DNA of 64,000 nt from Phoenix dactylifera (GCF_009389715.1 NC_052401.1:1848843-1912842); one strand, 5' to 3'; counted from the stretch's first letter, positions 13,678-25,745 are shown. Notes: generated by a model not told the origin, from the sequence alone. Numbers and translations: made by a program.

Positions 13678-13811
13678 ATGAGCTTAGAACTCTAACCATA
13701 TGTAGGTTTAATGTCATATAGTCCTAAAGTATACATCGAGATGACGATATATTATAGCTTAAAAAAAAAAAACCAAAGATCCATGCCTTCCTTTGGATCA
13801 AGAGAACTAAC

Positions 13812-14474
13812 TCAGCATGACCGACTTCCCTCCTTTTCCACCTCCTCAATCTCGAAAGACATAGAAGAAGATGAAGAATAGGAAGGAGGAGAAGCAAGGC
13901 CGAGAAGCAAATCCACAAAGGCACCTACTATAAACCCATGAGTCTTCTTACCATTGACCCTTAGATACCATAGCAAGAGCTCCTTAAGGCACTCCCAGTC
14001 CTTGAGCCCATGAGCCACCACCATCTCCTCCATGGACACCCGGAAGTCGTGGTACGGGTCCTCCGACTCCATTGCTAACGCGATGCTCTTCTTGAATGGG
14101 AATGCACCGGCCTTGGCTTCCTCCAGTATCGAGCTCGTGTCCCCCGGCTTGAAGAAGAGCCGGTCTGACCGGAGACCCCGTATGACTGTCTCCAACGAGT
14201 CGCCCCCCGAGTCCTCCGACGCCGTCGAGAAGCTCTCCGAACGCTCCTCCGACGAGTGGGTGAAGCACGATTCGGTCGAGCAGACGTAGGCCGAGTTCAC
14301 CGTCTTGTAGATGTCGTCGCCATCCGCCGCTCGGAAGGAGAGAGTCTTTGGATGCTTACAAGAAGGCCAAGGCCATGAATGAGAAGGAGAAGGAGAAGAA
14401 GAAAAATAGGAAGACGACCTTGACGTATCTCTAGGTTTGAAGAAGAGAGAGGTGAGGCCTAGCTTTCTTCCCAT
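13812..14474 (-). CDS. OVATE family protein, OFP13/15/16/18-like transcriptional repressor
   Basis: Single-exon protein of 220 residues, ATG at 14474, TGA at 13812-13814. The N-terminal motif WPWPSCKHPKTLSFR (residues 34-48) is characteristic of the OFP12-18 branch. The OVATE domain is at about 138-194: SEDPYHDFRVSMEEMVVAHG, then LKDWECLKELLLWYLRVN, then FIVGAFVDLLLGL. The centre is acidic and Ser-rich. The product is a predicted nuclear repressor that partners with KNOX/BELL homeodomain proteins and TRMs. It lies about 8 kb from the other OVATE gene in tail-to-tail orientation. The two proteins share only the OVATE domain, so this is an old neighbourhood rather than a recent tandem duplication. 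Confidence 0.93.
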   Translation of the reverse strand: MGRKLGLTSLFFKPRDTSRSSSYFSSSPSPSHSWPWPSCKHPKTLSFRAADGDDIYKTVNSAYVCSTESCFTHSSEERSESFSTASEDSGGDSLETVIRGLRSDRLFFKPGDTSSILEEAKAGAFPFKKSIALAMESEDPYHDFRVSMEEMVVAHGLKDWECLKELLLWYLRVNGKKTHGFIVGAFVDLLLGLASPPSYSSSSSMSFEIEEVEKEGSRSC

Positions 14475-16642
14475 TTGGTTTCTCTTCCAAGCAGCGCCTG
14501 GGAACAGGGACGGAGGAGAGGTTGGTTTAAATTCTTCTGGGGTTGTGCGTCTTTAGATGTGACTTTGATGGAGTGTGGAATTAGGTTAGAGTTGCTGGGG
14601 TCTTTCTTTTTTCTTTTTTGTTTTTTTTTAAAAGTAAGGCTAGGAGAAGGGAAGGTGGTGGGGTCGCTCATTTGGGCATTAAACTACTGGTGGGAGACTT
14701 CAATGGTATTCAATACACAATGAATAGTTCCGGACAGGGGCCAGTGGAAAGGAGCTTTGAGCAACGTATATTCTAATTTCTTCCAATTATTTATTTTTGT
14801 TTACTGGTTCATGGGTCTTGACAGTCTTGTATTGAAGCTGCTTCAGATATCCATCCGAACTTTTTGTATAAGTATTTCGATCACTCCTATATCTCCTCCT
14901 TTTGAAGCTCATTTCTGTAGATTTTTTTTTTTATCTCTTTCTAATTTTCATGACCTTAGATACATCCTTGTTAATCACATCTTCTTTTTAATACAGCGAT
15001 TGAACTCTTGATTGGGAAAAATGTATGCAATAATGTCTAGTATCTTATACTAGTGTAAGATATAGTTTTTGTTTTTGTTTTTGTTTTTGGTAGGAAAAAA
15101 AAAGACTTTATAAAACCAGATTGTCGAGATAAAGCAGATATTTGCGGTGTATAACAAGGAGTACGATTGAGGTATTAATTGCAGACTGCTGGCAACGCCG
15201 TTTCCCATGCATTTACGTAACGGGGCGTTGAATCATGGGAGAGGATTTATTGCTTCACCTTTTGTACTAGCTTTTTTTTTTTTTTTTTAAAAAAAAAGTT
15301 AAAAACAAGAGAGAATGGCACCTCAATTTTGACCACAACGTATAATGCCAGAAAAAAAAATTGATCGATGAAATATACCTTAAAAGATCAACAAATAAAT
15401 AAAAATGAATTAAAAATTATTTATTTAGTAAAAAAATTTCTCAACAATATTTTTATTAATATCTCAAAAAATTTTCTTTATAATATATTATATGTATATT
15501 TATAGAATATGATCTCTTAATCTTAATTTGAATATTAAACTCGATACTAGAATTATTTTATTAAAAATATGAAACCTGATTAAAATTTGATACGGTTTGC
15601 AATATAAAATTTGTAAAAAAATATGTCAAAAGCTTCTGAACCCATTCGCTTGCATGCGCTATAAAACAAAAAATTAAATTTGAGTACAGGATCCTATGAA
15701 AGAATAGTGAGCACACCAGGTGAAAAGATTGCGAAATTTTCTCATGCATGTCTGCTATTTGCACTAATCAGGCACATGAGATGGTACAAGATGAGTAATG
15801 GCCTGGCATGGCTAACCATGATGAGTCCTTTGTACTCAAAAAGGCTATGTGCATGGCTCGTGACTATTTGAACATCATTTAATTATATGTCTGTGGTCAT
15901 TTGATTGCTGAGGCTCAAAAATTAATTTTTGTCTTGGAAGGCATGACACTCGAGTGCAAGTCAGTAATCTTGGTCAGATAGGTGTCTTAATTACTGTTGA
16001 GTTTCTAATGGTGCCACTTATCCCAAACAATTAAATTAAAATAAAACAATAAAAAATAATCCATTATATAATTTGCTGCTAATGTCTCAACTCTTGCTGT
16101 TATTTCTTCAGTCATATGGATTCTAAAAGAGCAAAATATCCATTGGTAGGATCAAATTAATTCTCTCTTGCGTGTGTTCTCTTGTTCCTCCTAATTAACA
16201 AAAGCTTCAATTATGTATATGTATGTATGTATACATACACGTATACATATAGGACATATAACATACACACACATATACATATGTTAGAATATATAGGAGA
16301 TACATGCTAGAATAGCTAAACTGATACAGATTATAGTAGTTATTTAGAGAACATGTTTTTATTTATCTCTAGCGGCTAAATGTTTTTATTTATCCTTCAT
16401 GTATCCACTGGCACATGGTCTACCGACCACTCGATGGGACCATGGGTTCTGAAAACATTAAAAATGGTGTGTTTCATTCTGCAGCGCAATTAGGAAGAAT
16501 TAATTAAGATGTTTTTACATTGTTTAGATGATGCAAACAAAGAGTGGGATGCTTAACCCCACACCTTTTCCCTACATTCTCTCCTAAGAAATAAAGGTTA
16601 CAACACCATACATGCACTTATATTTTGGGCTTCTAAGATTAC

Positions 16643-19460
16643 TTTTTTTTTTTTTTTTTTTACATCGGCAACTCACATATAACGGATGTGAGTGCGGCCC
16701 ATAACATCAAAAAGGATGAGAGAATACAAAGAAAACGGAACCGAGATATGGTTGTCCCAAATAAAACCTTCAGAATGCTGAGCTGCAAAAGACACCATCC
16801 AGTCCGCCACACTATTTGCCTTTCTGTAAGCATGAGTAGCCCGATGGGAGGTGTACTGATCCAAAAGTCTGTGGATGTCATGAATCAACCACATCTCACT
16901 GGTCGCACGATTCGGATCCTGAAGCCACTCGATCACCGTGGCTGAGTCTCCCTCAAGAACGATGCAGTTTGTGCCCAGCACTCACCTCGCATAGGAGGCG
17001 CCCTCTCACGCGTCTCTGGCTTTGGCATCGACCTCAGTCCGATCGAAGATCTGTCGACCCCCAGCAACCACAAATCTAGCCTTATGATTTCTGATGACAA
17101 ACCCGGCGCCACCACTGCCACCTCCCTCACTGACGCCACCGTCAAAGTTCACCTTGAGAAAACTAGAGGGTGGGGGCTCCCAAGAGACGAGCATAGTCCT
17201 GGATGCTATAAAAGCGGAATGAAAGCTCCAGATTTTTCTAGCCAGCTTAAGGGGCGGCGACGCAGTGATGCCAAGAACATGTGCCGCATGAAGAAGGGCT
17301 CTGTTCATCAATAACCTTGGGTGCGTACCTCTGTCCTCAAAGACTCGGGAATTCATATCTAGCCAGCAATGACATGCCAGATAAGCCGCCCTAATCCTCT
17401 GCTCCACCAAGGCAGGCCTCCGAGAGAAATCCTGCAGGAAGATCCAAAACTCCTCCATTAACGTTCACCTCTATGTCAAGCTAGAGGGAGCCGAGGCATA
17501 CTCCCAGATTTGAACAGCCCGCTGACAACCAAAAAGAGCATCGAAGATAGACTCCTCCACCTCCTAGTGTGCCCAACATCTTGGGGGAATGCTAATCCCT
17601 CGTTGAGCTAGCACTCCTCTGCTAGGCAGGCACCCCCAAGCCACCTTCCAAACAAACAGCGCCACCCATGGATGGATGCGCAACCGCCAGATCCAACCCC
17701 CCTCAATCTGTCGTGCCAACATCCTCCTGACCAGCCCCAATAGATCTTTTGTTCTCACTTTTGTCCTGCCAGTCCGACCCCACACCCTCCTGTCCTCAAC
17801 ATCACCCTTCAGGAGCGGCATCGCCAAAACCTGCTCAGCCTTCTGCTCGTTAAAGGCCCATCTAACAAGGTCCTCATCCTAAATCCACTCTCTTGGTATA
17901 ATTAGGTCGCCTACCCTGCGCCTCTCTAGCCAACCAGGGTCGAGTAAGGCAGGCCACCTACATAGCGGCAGGTCGGCCAACCAGCTATCCCCCAAGGGGT
18001 CCACCGCTCACCTGTCACCAATCTCCCACCTGATCTCCGGAATCACGAGAGCAAATCTCTCTCCAAACAAATGAGCTACATTGACCCACACGGAAGGCTA
18101 ACGGATCTGCCGGCTCTCCATATTTGACTCTCATCATGAATCCCCAGACACTCGCCAGCTATAGTATAAATCTGATTGCCAACTTAATGGCGAAGATCTC
18201 CCACCGCTCGAGCAAGAGTAGATCTCTAGTCCCCCCCCCCCCCCAGCTAGTCGGCTGGCATATTGTGTCCTATGCCAACAGGTAGACACCACTACTGCTC
18301 CCCTGCCTCCGCCAGATGAAATTCCTGAACAGACGCTCAATATGCTGTAGCGCTTTAGTGGGCACCAAAGTATTGGACAGAAGATAAATAGGAATAGAGG
18401 TGAGCACTGATCGCACCAGTGTAATCCTACCCATCATGGACAAGAAGCTCGCCTACCAATCCTCCACCCTCCACATGATACTCTACTCCAAGGGTAGACA
18501 GTCCCTCCTATGAAGACATCGGCCTGTGCTCGGAACCTCCAGGTATCTTAAGATGCCCTCCTGCTCCCCGATCTCTTGGATCCTCATAATGGTCGCATTC
18601 AACCCGGCCTGAACCTTGGGATTGAAGCAAATAGTTGATTTTACTAGGTAGACCTATAGACTAGAAGCAACACAATACTCCTCTAGCACCCTCCGCAGTG
18701 CCACAGTCGATCTCTTCGTCGCCCGAGCCAACAACAAGCAGTCGTCCGCGAACAGCAAGTGAGAGATCCGAGTCGTGTCCTGCACTAGGCTGCAGGCCTC
18801 CACCTCCTACCTAGCTGAGGGTAGCCGAGATAGATAGTCTACGCCTAGGATGAATAGGAGTGGTGATAAAGGACCCCCGGCTCAGTCCCACCGATGACAC
18901 GAAAAACTGCGATGGGGAGTCATTCACCAAAAGGGCAAAGGATAGGGCATGGATACAATCCTGAATCCACCTAATCCAGAGAGGGTGGAAGCGGCATGGA
19001 TACAACCCTGAATCAACCTAATCCAGAGAGGGTGGAAGCCAAAACACTCCAATAACTAAGCCATAAAGTCTCACCTCATCCTATCATATGCTCTCTTCAT
19101 ACCCAACTTAACGCCCATCAGACTTCGTCGCCCTGGCGCCCTCTGAAGATGAGATATAAACTCTTGAGCAATGAGCACATTATTAGAAATGGATTGCTCT
19201 GCGACAAAAGCCCGCTGCTCCAGACAAACAAGCCTAGGCAGGATACCCGGCAACCTCCGGACAAGAATCTTCGCTACAACTTTGTATAGAGTAGTGCAGA
19301 ATCTGATCAGCCAGAAGTGGACCGACTCCGTAGGATTCTGCCTTTTAGAAATCAGTGTGATGAAGGTTATTTTTCACTCATCCGGCATTATTGCCGAAGA
19401 GAAGAATTGCTGCAACAGTAGTCTGGCACACTCCATAAACTCGTATAGTTTTCACATAAA
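16643..19460 (-). mobile_element. Degenerate, 5'-truncated LINE (L1-type) retrotransposon
   Basis: Read on the minus strand, broken frames give three domains in the usual order. The reverse transcriptase includes RISHLLFADDCLLLARA, with the FADD catalytic motif at 18741-18752. A zinc-binding RT segment lies at about 17827-17564 (WIWRLRIHPWVALFVWKVAW). An RNase H domain lies at about 17240-16690 (LKVNFDGG, then VLEGDSATVIEWL, then AYRKANSVADWMV). Several stops and frameshifts interrupt every domain, so it is inactive. The 3' end is a T19 run at 16643-16661 on the plus strand, the element's poly(A) tail. The 5' end is lost within the RT region. No target duplication was found. Confidence 0.9.
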
Positions 19461-20281
19461 TAAAAAATTTGGGAGCTATATATTAGTTAGTTGACAAAAG
19501 CTAGTCAAGGCTGAAGTTAGTATTGGGGCATACTCCTGAGGGGACAACAACTACTGGCTGTTGGCTAACCAATGTACTTTCTTTAAGAGGAGTTCGGAGC
19601 AAATAATTCAAGGTGTCTCCATGAATATAATATGCCTCTGATATGGAAGTTGTTACATGTTTGATTTTGTCGACGTAGAAGTGAACAATATGGTCTTCAT
19701 ATGGCGAAGGTGTAGCTCTCAAATACCTCAATTACACACATGCAAAGTTGACCATTGTATTCTAATATAGCCCTTGTTTGCGGATACCTATCTTTCCTTA
19801 CTCTTTTCGACTTGCAAGTCATTTGTATATCATCTCTATCTTTTTTTTTCTTTTTAAATTATACACAAGATGAGCTCTTGTTACTTTCTTAGAAATCAAT
19901 CACCAACGGCTACAAGGGAAGAGGATCATGTAATTAATCCGATTCTGACATGAAACTATTTGGACTAAACTCATGAATTTTGGCTTCAAAAAGAGTTCCA
20001 AAATCAAGATCAAATATAGTTTCAACCCAGTCGATGTGGGTGAGCTTATTATTATATGGAGGCTCCCACAATTCAGCCTTGAAGTAAACTAGCATGAACC
20101 TCTTCCGCATGACTGGTTTGGGCCAGTTTCGCTAATGCCAGCCAGGAGCCAAGACAGGCCGATTTGCCTCTAGCATTCGTCATATGCAATTGGTCCAACT
20201 CCGCTGTTCCCAATGTGGAGATTCAGATTGTTATCATCAAATTTCAGTGGAGGCATGACCCATTAGTTGGTACCCCACGGC

Positions 20282-20692
20282 TGCAAATAGGTCAAGTAGG
20301 CCCATGAGGCCGGGTTGGGTTCTAAAATTGGAACCGTTCTATTTTTTTTGTGTCGGATTTGGGTTTACTGAATTTAGACCCAATCCGATAAATTTGGATA
20401 ATTTTGGATTTTCAATCTACGATCCGATCCGATCTAAATCTGTGAAATTATTTCGGTCTACGGGTCGCAGCTCGCGGGGGTGTAAACAAATTTTGAAGCT
20501 ATGGATGGGTTGACCCGAGCCGGATCTAATTTTTTTTTGGTTGGATCCGAATTACACATGGATCTGACTTGATCTGAATGAGTCGTTAGGTCAAAATTGT
20601 AGCAGTGGATCTGATCCGACCTATTGGATTGGATCTGGGTCCAAAATTAGAATCCGAACAAAGAATCGAATTGGGTCTGGGTTACTCATGGC
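20282..20692. mobile_element. Non-autonomous TIR element candidate (degenerate)
   Basis: The left end ctgcaaataggtcaag and the right end ccaatccatttgcact are roughly inverted, and ggcccatgaggccggg is mirrored by ctcatggcccgagcc. The inside is rich in ggatc, gacc and ttggatc strings. It resembles the small hAT-like elements found elsewhere in this window, but no clear flanking duplication is seen. Confidence 0.4.
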
Positions 20693-21569
20693 CCGAGCCA
20701 ATCCATTTGCACTGTTCCCACTATGGCCGGGGAGTGTTTTCCTGATAGAATTTGCACAGGAGCAATTCTGGCACGGCCCAAGATGGCACGATTTAGGGAA
20801 GCTTTGAGGACGGATCGGCCAATTGGCACAGCTTGCCAATTTAAAGACAATTGTGCACGGTTGAGAATGGATTTTTGACCGGATGGATGGAAACTTGGCT
20901 TAGTTCAAGGGTACCTTATCTTGATTTCCCAATGAATAGGGTGTAGTAGAATGCACTGAACATTGAAATATCCATTGTCTTAATATCGCTATTGCTTTTA
21001 AGCCCAAAAGGCTTTAGAATTTCTCATTTATCCCCCACAATAGCCCATGTTCTATATTGGTAGCGACGGTGACAACATCCCCACTTCTTGTCAATTTATA
21101 CATGTATTCGAAATAAGAAAATTTAACTTTTCTTTTATTAAGCTATCTTTACAATTTTTTCCGAGTTGCCATGTGACGTGTCGGGTTTATTCATCACTTG
21201 CCTATTATACTATTTAACAAAAAATAGTTCTTTTATTACATTAGCCTTCTCGTAATGTTGAAATATTATTTACTAGAAAAATGTCATAAAACAAATATAC
21301 GGCTGTTGCTCGGAGAGTAGAGGGAATAAATTCCCGCTGCGTATTGTAGTAGGAGAGCCAAAAACTTTTTTGAATAATTTTGATGTACGTATTAAAAATT
21401 TTGAAGCAACTTTTTACTCTTCTAAAAGCTGAAAAAAGAGTATATACTAGAGGAAAATTCTAATTTTGAGTTTTGTGCAAAAGATCTAATAGAAAGTGTT
21501 TTTTATTTTAAAGAAATTCTGTAGAGATAAAAATGAGTATGCAAAATCTTCATATATAATATAGTCTAG

Positions 21570-21745
21570 GATAAGAGCATTGTATAGTCTAGGATATAAT
21601 AGGATAGAATAGTATAGTACAGGGCTAGATAACATAGCAATGCATGCGACTGCCTTGCATTGTGTAGTTTAGTAATGTATGGGATAGTATAGAATAGGAT
21701 AGGATGGTATAGAATTGGATAATAAGGTGTAGAATAGGATAGGTC
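21570..21745. repeat. Degenerate (GGATA/GAATA)n low-complexity block
   Basis: Repeated taggata, gaatagtatag and gaataggataggat units. Open frames through it translate to Tyr/Pro/Ile-rich repeats and are not genes. Confidence 0.85.
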
Positions 21746-21961
21746 GCATTGTATTGCATGATAATATTGTACAATATTGCATGGTATAGTTCCATTTTTT
21801 TTTAAAAAAATAGAGTATATATTTAGTGCCATTGCACTTTTCGAATGATAAATTTTTATTAAAAATTTTACTAGTAAAAGCCCATATCATTTAAAACTCT
21901 ACAGACAAAAAAATATTTGACTCGGCCTAAATTCTTCAAAGGAGTCCAGTGGCTAGCCTGG

Positions 21962-22300
21962 ATTTTTTTTTTTTTTTGGGTATAACAACGACTCACACAT
22001 AATACAACAGGTGTGGATGCAGCCTATAAAACTAAAAAAAAAATAGGGCAAGAAAGATGAGACATACATGCTCTCCGAAATAAAATATTCGAAGTGATGA
22101 GCTGCATAGAATGCCACCCAATCTATAGCATTATTCGTCTCTTTGTAGACATGTATAGTCCGATAAAAAGCATACTCACTCAAAAGATTACATATATTAT
22201 GGAACAGTCACATCCCACCAGCAGCGTACTTTCGATTCTAAATCTATTCGATTATCATGATCGAGTCTCGCTCAAAAATAATACGCCTCGCATAGGTGAT
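21962..22300 (-). mobile_element. LINE 3' fragment (RNase H C-terminus)
   Basis: A T16 run at about 21962-21977 is the poly(A) tail of a minus-strand insertion. Upstream on that strand is an RNase H-like end (VYKETNNAIDWVAFYAAHHF) that aligns with YRKANSVADWMVSFAAQHS of the long LINE. The terminal signature (plus-strand aacgactcacacataatac, then ggtgtggatgcagcc) is shared with the other copies. Stops interrupt the frame. Confidence 0.75.
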
Positions 22301-22514
22301 GCAGGGTTCTTTGGTGAGGTTGAGGGAGAGCAATTGTAGAAAAATATTAAAATATAAGGCATATTTTCAATCAGTTCTTTTATTGCAAAAGAAAGCACCA
22401 CTGAGCTGTGATATCCCGGGGCATGACCGATCCGTTTGGAGATGGACGGTGGTATATCATATTCCTACGCGAACAGCCTATTATGATATCTATAAAAGAT
22501 AATAATTTAAAATC

Positions 22515-23381
22515 TCAGCAGACCTCAAGTCCATAGACGACGCCCGCGTGCTTCTCCGCGCCATCCTGTCCGAAGTATAACTCCCGCATCTTCCGGAAGG
22601 CCTCCCACGTGAGCAGGCTATCCGATCCCGCCTGGTGGCACCTCCCCGCCGTCCGATCCACCTTCAAGATGCTCGCCAGCCTTTCCAGCCCTCCGTATAA
22701 GCTATCGCAGTATTTCATCATGTACTTGATGTCGAACACCCGGTCCCCGAAGAAATCCCTGACCAGCCGGAGAAAATCCTCTAATCTCGCCGGCAGATCG
22801 GAGCGGGTCAGGGTTTTGATCAGGTAGCCGAAGTCGTAGGCGCTGTGGAAGGTCACCCAGCTCACCGCTCCGTTCCGGACGAGCCCCGACGAGACGAAGA
22901 GTTCGGCGAAGCGGCGGGAATCGATCCCCCGGCCGCGGATCTTTTCGAAGTCGACGCCGTGGGACCGGAGGAGCTCTATGGACTCCGGGGCGTGGAGGTC
23001 GCGGCGGAGGTCGAAATCGCAGAAGTTGAACTCCCAGACGAGGCAGGCGGCGCCGGCGGCGGAGTCGGAGAGGGTGAGGCCGAGCTGGATGAGATGGAGG
23101 GCGTCGACGTTGGCCTTGAGGAGGGCGTAGCGCTCGTCGGGGGAGAGGACGAACGGGTGCTTCGCCGACCGGTGGACCACGCCGGGGAACTCCGTGTCCA
23201 GGGCGGCGTACGGGTACCGCCGAACGGCCGACTGGATCAGGGCGAACTCCCGGTCCAGATTGTCGGCCCACACGGACCGGATCTGAACCGGCCGTTTCGA
23301 ACCCATCGCCGCCTTCACCGTGGCCACCGGCGGCTGGGACCGGTGTCGTCCTCGTCGTCCTCCTCCTCCTCCTCCTCCCAT
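22515..23381 (-). CDS. CAF1/POP2-type CCR4-NOT deadenylase (poly(A)-specific 3'-exoribonuclease)
   Basis: Intronless, 288 residues, ATG at 23379-23381, TGA at 22515-22517. DEDDh nuclease fold: D62 and E64 in [12 protein letters not shown]183 in [13 protein letters not shown], and H249 with D254 in [12 protein letters not shown]. All catalytic positions are present. WADNLDREF at 38-46 is the family's N-terminal signature and [10 protein letters not shown] is also conserved. CAF1 removes poly(A) tails in the cytoplasm as the catalytic partner of CCR4 on NOT1, and plant members respond to stress and defence cues. The N-terminus has an unusual poly-Gly/Arg lead; Met26 ([13 protein letters not shown]) would give a more typical start. 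A TATA-like tttataaa lies at 23448-23455, about 70 bp upstream. Very high GC at third positions. Confidence 0.96.
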   Translation of the reverse strand: MGGGGGGGRRGRHRSQPPVATVKAAMGSKRPVQIRSVWADNLDREFALIQSAVRRYPYAALDTEFPGVVHRSAKHPFVLSPDERYALLKANVDALHLIQLGLTLSDSAAGAACLVWEFNFCDFDLRRDLHAPESIELLRSHGVDFEKIRGRGIDSRRFAELFVSSGLVRNGAVSWVTFHSAYDFGYLIKTLTRSDLPARLEDFLRLVRDFFGDRVFDIKYMMKYCDSLYGGLERLASILKVDRTAGRCHQAGSDSLLTWEAFRKMRELYFGQDGAEKHAGVVYGLEVC

Positions 23382-23447
23382 GCCTTCGTCGCCCCTTTTC
23401 TGATGGTATCTTTGGGCATTAAAAGAAATTGCCGAGGGGTTTGGGTG

Positions 23448-23455
23448 TTTATAAA
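23448..23455 (-). promoter_or_regulatory. Probable TATA box of the CAF1 gene
   Basis: tttataaa, 67-74 bp upstream of the CAF1 ATG on the minus strand. It is the only TATA-like element close to the gene. Position implies a short 5' UTR. Confidence 0.5.
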
Positions 23456-24391
23456 GACGGAGGCCGCGGCGGCCTTCGGTCTTTCCCGAAGAATCATGCG
23501 GCTCCCGTGCTAGCTCAGCGGCATTGTGATTCGTGCGGACTAGGAGTTTTGGGAGAGGAAGCGAACGTGGAGTTCTGGGCGCCGATGGAAACTCGAACTC
23601 GGATTAATATTCGGACACTTGTCACGGTTTCGGCGGTCTCTCCTTAAAGTTGAAAGAAACGTAACGGGTCTAACGGGAATTTTGTTTTGGGGAGTCGAAA
23701 TCACCGTTAAGTGAAGCATTATGGGCCATTATCGGCGGCCGTTAGGACAAACGTCCGTTATTTTTGTTGGGAGCAGATGAGAGCTGGTTATGGTGTTGCA
23801 ACAGCATATAATTGTTTAGGAGGTGGTGCAGAAACTTGTAGGATGGCCTCAAAAATTGTAACAGGAAAAGCTGTCTAAATTCACCGGCAATTCGGCATGT
23901 GGTTCCTTGCAGGTGCGATGGAGATGGAAGCTTTTCTTTTTCTTGTTTAATAACTCTCTTAGATTTTTTTTTTTTTTTGGCTAGGAAATTGATCTCATCC
24001 ATCTACGTTCCAATCAATTCCTGATACTTTATGTAATCAAACATGGCATCTTTGAGAGGATAGTGTAGGAAAAAGATTGGATCCTTCAAATTTTTTTGCA
24101 TCACATCTGATTCTCTAGGTTAGAAAACTTTACTATGCATGTCCCAGCTGTCATCATCAGCTGTTATAGTGTTTAATAGATGTGTATAGAGGCATAATGA
24201 TTTAATGATGCTTCAAATGGATTTTATTTTATTTTATTATTTTTTTAAAGTTGAGCAAATGAAAATAATTTGGTTTTTTTCTTCGGCAAAACACCCTATT
24301 TTCTCTCTCGTTTTTTTTTGAAATATTATTTAATTTTTACTTCTAATTTAATGTTTTTCCTTACCTGCCTATAAACTTGCCGTTGGAAAAA

Positions 24392-24740
24392 CAAATAAAA
24401 TTTTTTTTTTTGTTTTTTTTGGTGCAGCGACAGCTCATATAGCTCGTGTTAGAGTACACCCAATTGAGTTTAAAAAAAGAAAATGGCGTAAACAAGGAGG
24501 GGTCACTACATCATACGTTCATAGAAATATTCCGAAGTGTCGAGTAACAAAAGAAGCGACCTAGTTAGCGGCTCTATTCACCTTTCAAAATTTATGGATG
24601 GCTTGCAAGGAGTCCAAATCACTCGCTAGTCAGCGGATGTCACATAGCAACGGGTTCTCACACTCATGCCGATATTTTCCTCGAATATAACTAATCACCG
24701 TGGCATAGTCTTCCTCTAGAAGAGGATTTTCTTCATCAGA
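24392..24740 (-). mobile_element. LINE 3' fragment (RNase H C-terminus)
   Basis: T-rich start (plus strand) equals the poly(A) tail of a minus-strand copy. The terminal signature (gcagcgacagctcatatag, then gttagagtacacc) matches the other copies. Further upstream on the minus strand, EEDYATVISYI and KVNRAANYVASFVTRHFGIF align with the DSATVI and ANSVADW blocks of the 16.6-19.5 kb LINE. Degenerate. Confidence 0.65.
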
Positions 24741-24879
24741 TAGAAAGATTACTATATTAACTAACTACACTTCCTCTTATTTCTCTTTGAGCAGGAGGCA
24801 TGGAAGTTTCGCATTTTTAATTGAAAGGAGTCTAATCCAGAACCCTTCTATCAATATAAGAATCTTTACCAAGTCAGCA

Positions 24880-25610
24880 CCGAGAAAAGCTTAACTTGGC
24901 ATGATTGCAATGCAAAATGCGCTGGTAGGACGCAAGACCTCGCTATTTCGCTGCCATTCGGCGGCAGTTGAGCAGCAAAGACGGGAGATGCCGCAAGCTG
25001 GGCTTGCAGGTATAAGCACGGAACTTGAAAGGGCCCATGCTCGGCACTTTGACCGAAAGGGCGCCGAGACTGGTTTGTCCGCTGCCCACTCCTTGTGTCA
25101 CCGGGGCCCATCAATACACGGAAGGAGCCTGATGGAAGTTTCTCTCCGCGTCGGTCCCGGGGAAGGGAAGCAGAGGGGAAAGAAGTTCGAAACAATCTCC
25201 CCTTCCCCTCTCTCCCATGGCTCATCAAAATGATATCGAGGCTGTAGAAAAAACAAAGAATGTTGTTGGATCGCAGAGCTTCGGCCGATGGTGCAGCCAT
25301 GAGAAAGCTGGAAAGGTGGCGTTGATTGTGCAATCATCTAGGGAGTGACGTGCAGCCTTCTCTAATAGCACAAACAAGGATATGGTGCAATGCTCTTGTT
25401 GTGGCCCATGCATGATCGTGTCTTTTTATTTCTTTACTTATAGCAGAGTGCTCCGATGATGCCATCTCATTCTCTTTCCAACTCTTAAAGCACAGCTAGT
25501 AAGGCCCCAAGCCTAAAGTTTCCCCTTCATTAGTTCTTGAAAGAGGACTCTTCTACCGGGAGGCGAAAGTGCAGCTGACTAGGTGGCCTTCTTTGCGGCC
25601 AAACGGATGT
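24880..25610. other. Organelle-like (possibly mitochondrial) DNA insertion
   Basis: A block of about 0.7 kb stands out from the AT-rich neighbourhood by even base composition, few homopolymers and long open frames on the minus strand (for example 24866-25333) with no recognisable protein. Strings such as cggtcccggggaagggaag and gggcccatgctcggcac look like plant mitochondrial intergenic DNA. This is impression and inference; I cannot align it. Confidence 0.35.
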
Positions 25611-25745
25611 TTTTTTTTTTTTTGGTAAAAGCGGCTACTCATTTAATATAACTCGGACGTGAGTACACCCTGCCACATCGCGGGACAGTAAGAGATACAA
25701 GGAGGGATGAATGTCCGATATAGACGTCCACAGAAAATCCCCGGA
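25606..25745 (-). mobile_element. LINE 3'-end fragment
   Basis: A poly(T) run (about 15 T) followed on the plus strand by gcggctactcatttaatata and cggacgtgagtacaccctg, the signature of the LINE 3' ends in this window. Only the terminal region is present. Confidence 0.55.

Larger units (their letters stand above)
5884..13811. other. Intergenic DNA between the two OVATE genes
   Basis: About 7.9 kb, mostly AT-rich, with no gene I can support. Contents: the 3' UTR of the first OVATE gene with an A19 run at 5950-5968; a LINE-like 3' tail at 6643-6730; (TA)n at 6551-6566; a GC-richer block at 7260-7480 with open frames but no recognised protein; an element rich in the gatcggatc motif near 9546-9830; a TATA-like tctatataaacc at 10419 without a clear gene behind it; a CACTA-like end at 12281-12670; and (GT)n(GA)n at 13611-13674. 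Confidence 0.5.
14475..22514. other. Intergenic DNA dominated by LINE remains
   Basis: About 8 kb without an intact gene. 14475-16640: promoter side of the OVATE gene, then AT-rich sequence with an A/T run near 15271-15300 and ATGT/TACA repeats near 16213-16280. 16643-19460: degenerate LINE. 19500-20280: nothing recognised. 20282-20692: transposon-like G/C-skewed block. 20700-21540: AT-rich, nothing recognised. 21570-21745: gatag/gaatag low-complexity repeat. 21962-22300: LINE 3' fragment. Confidence 0.6.

Noticed and set aside
19501-19731. 76-codon minus-strand frame beside the LINE
   Set aside because: Begins with TTG, no ATG or splice signals, no recognised domain; may be decayed repeat sequence.
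22702-23271. Long Pro/Arg-rich open frame on the minus strand
   Set aside because: Out-of-frame reading of the GC-rich CAF1 coding sequence; the CAF1 frame has all catalytic motifs.
22845-23513. 222-codon plus-strand frame over CAF1
   Set aside because: Antisense shadow of CAF1, rich in Glu/Gly from its codon bias, with no known domain.
24866-25333. 155-codon minus-strand frame
   Set aside because: Falls in the organelle-like block; the peptide has no recognisable domain, so not called a gene.
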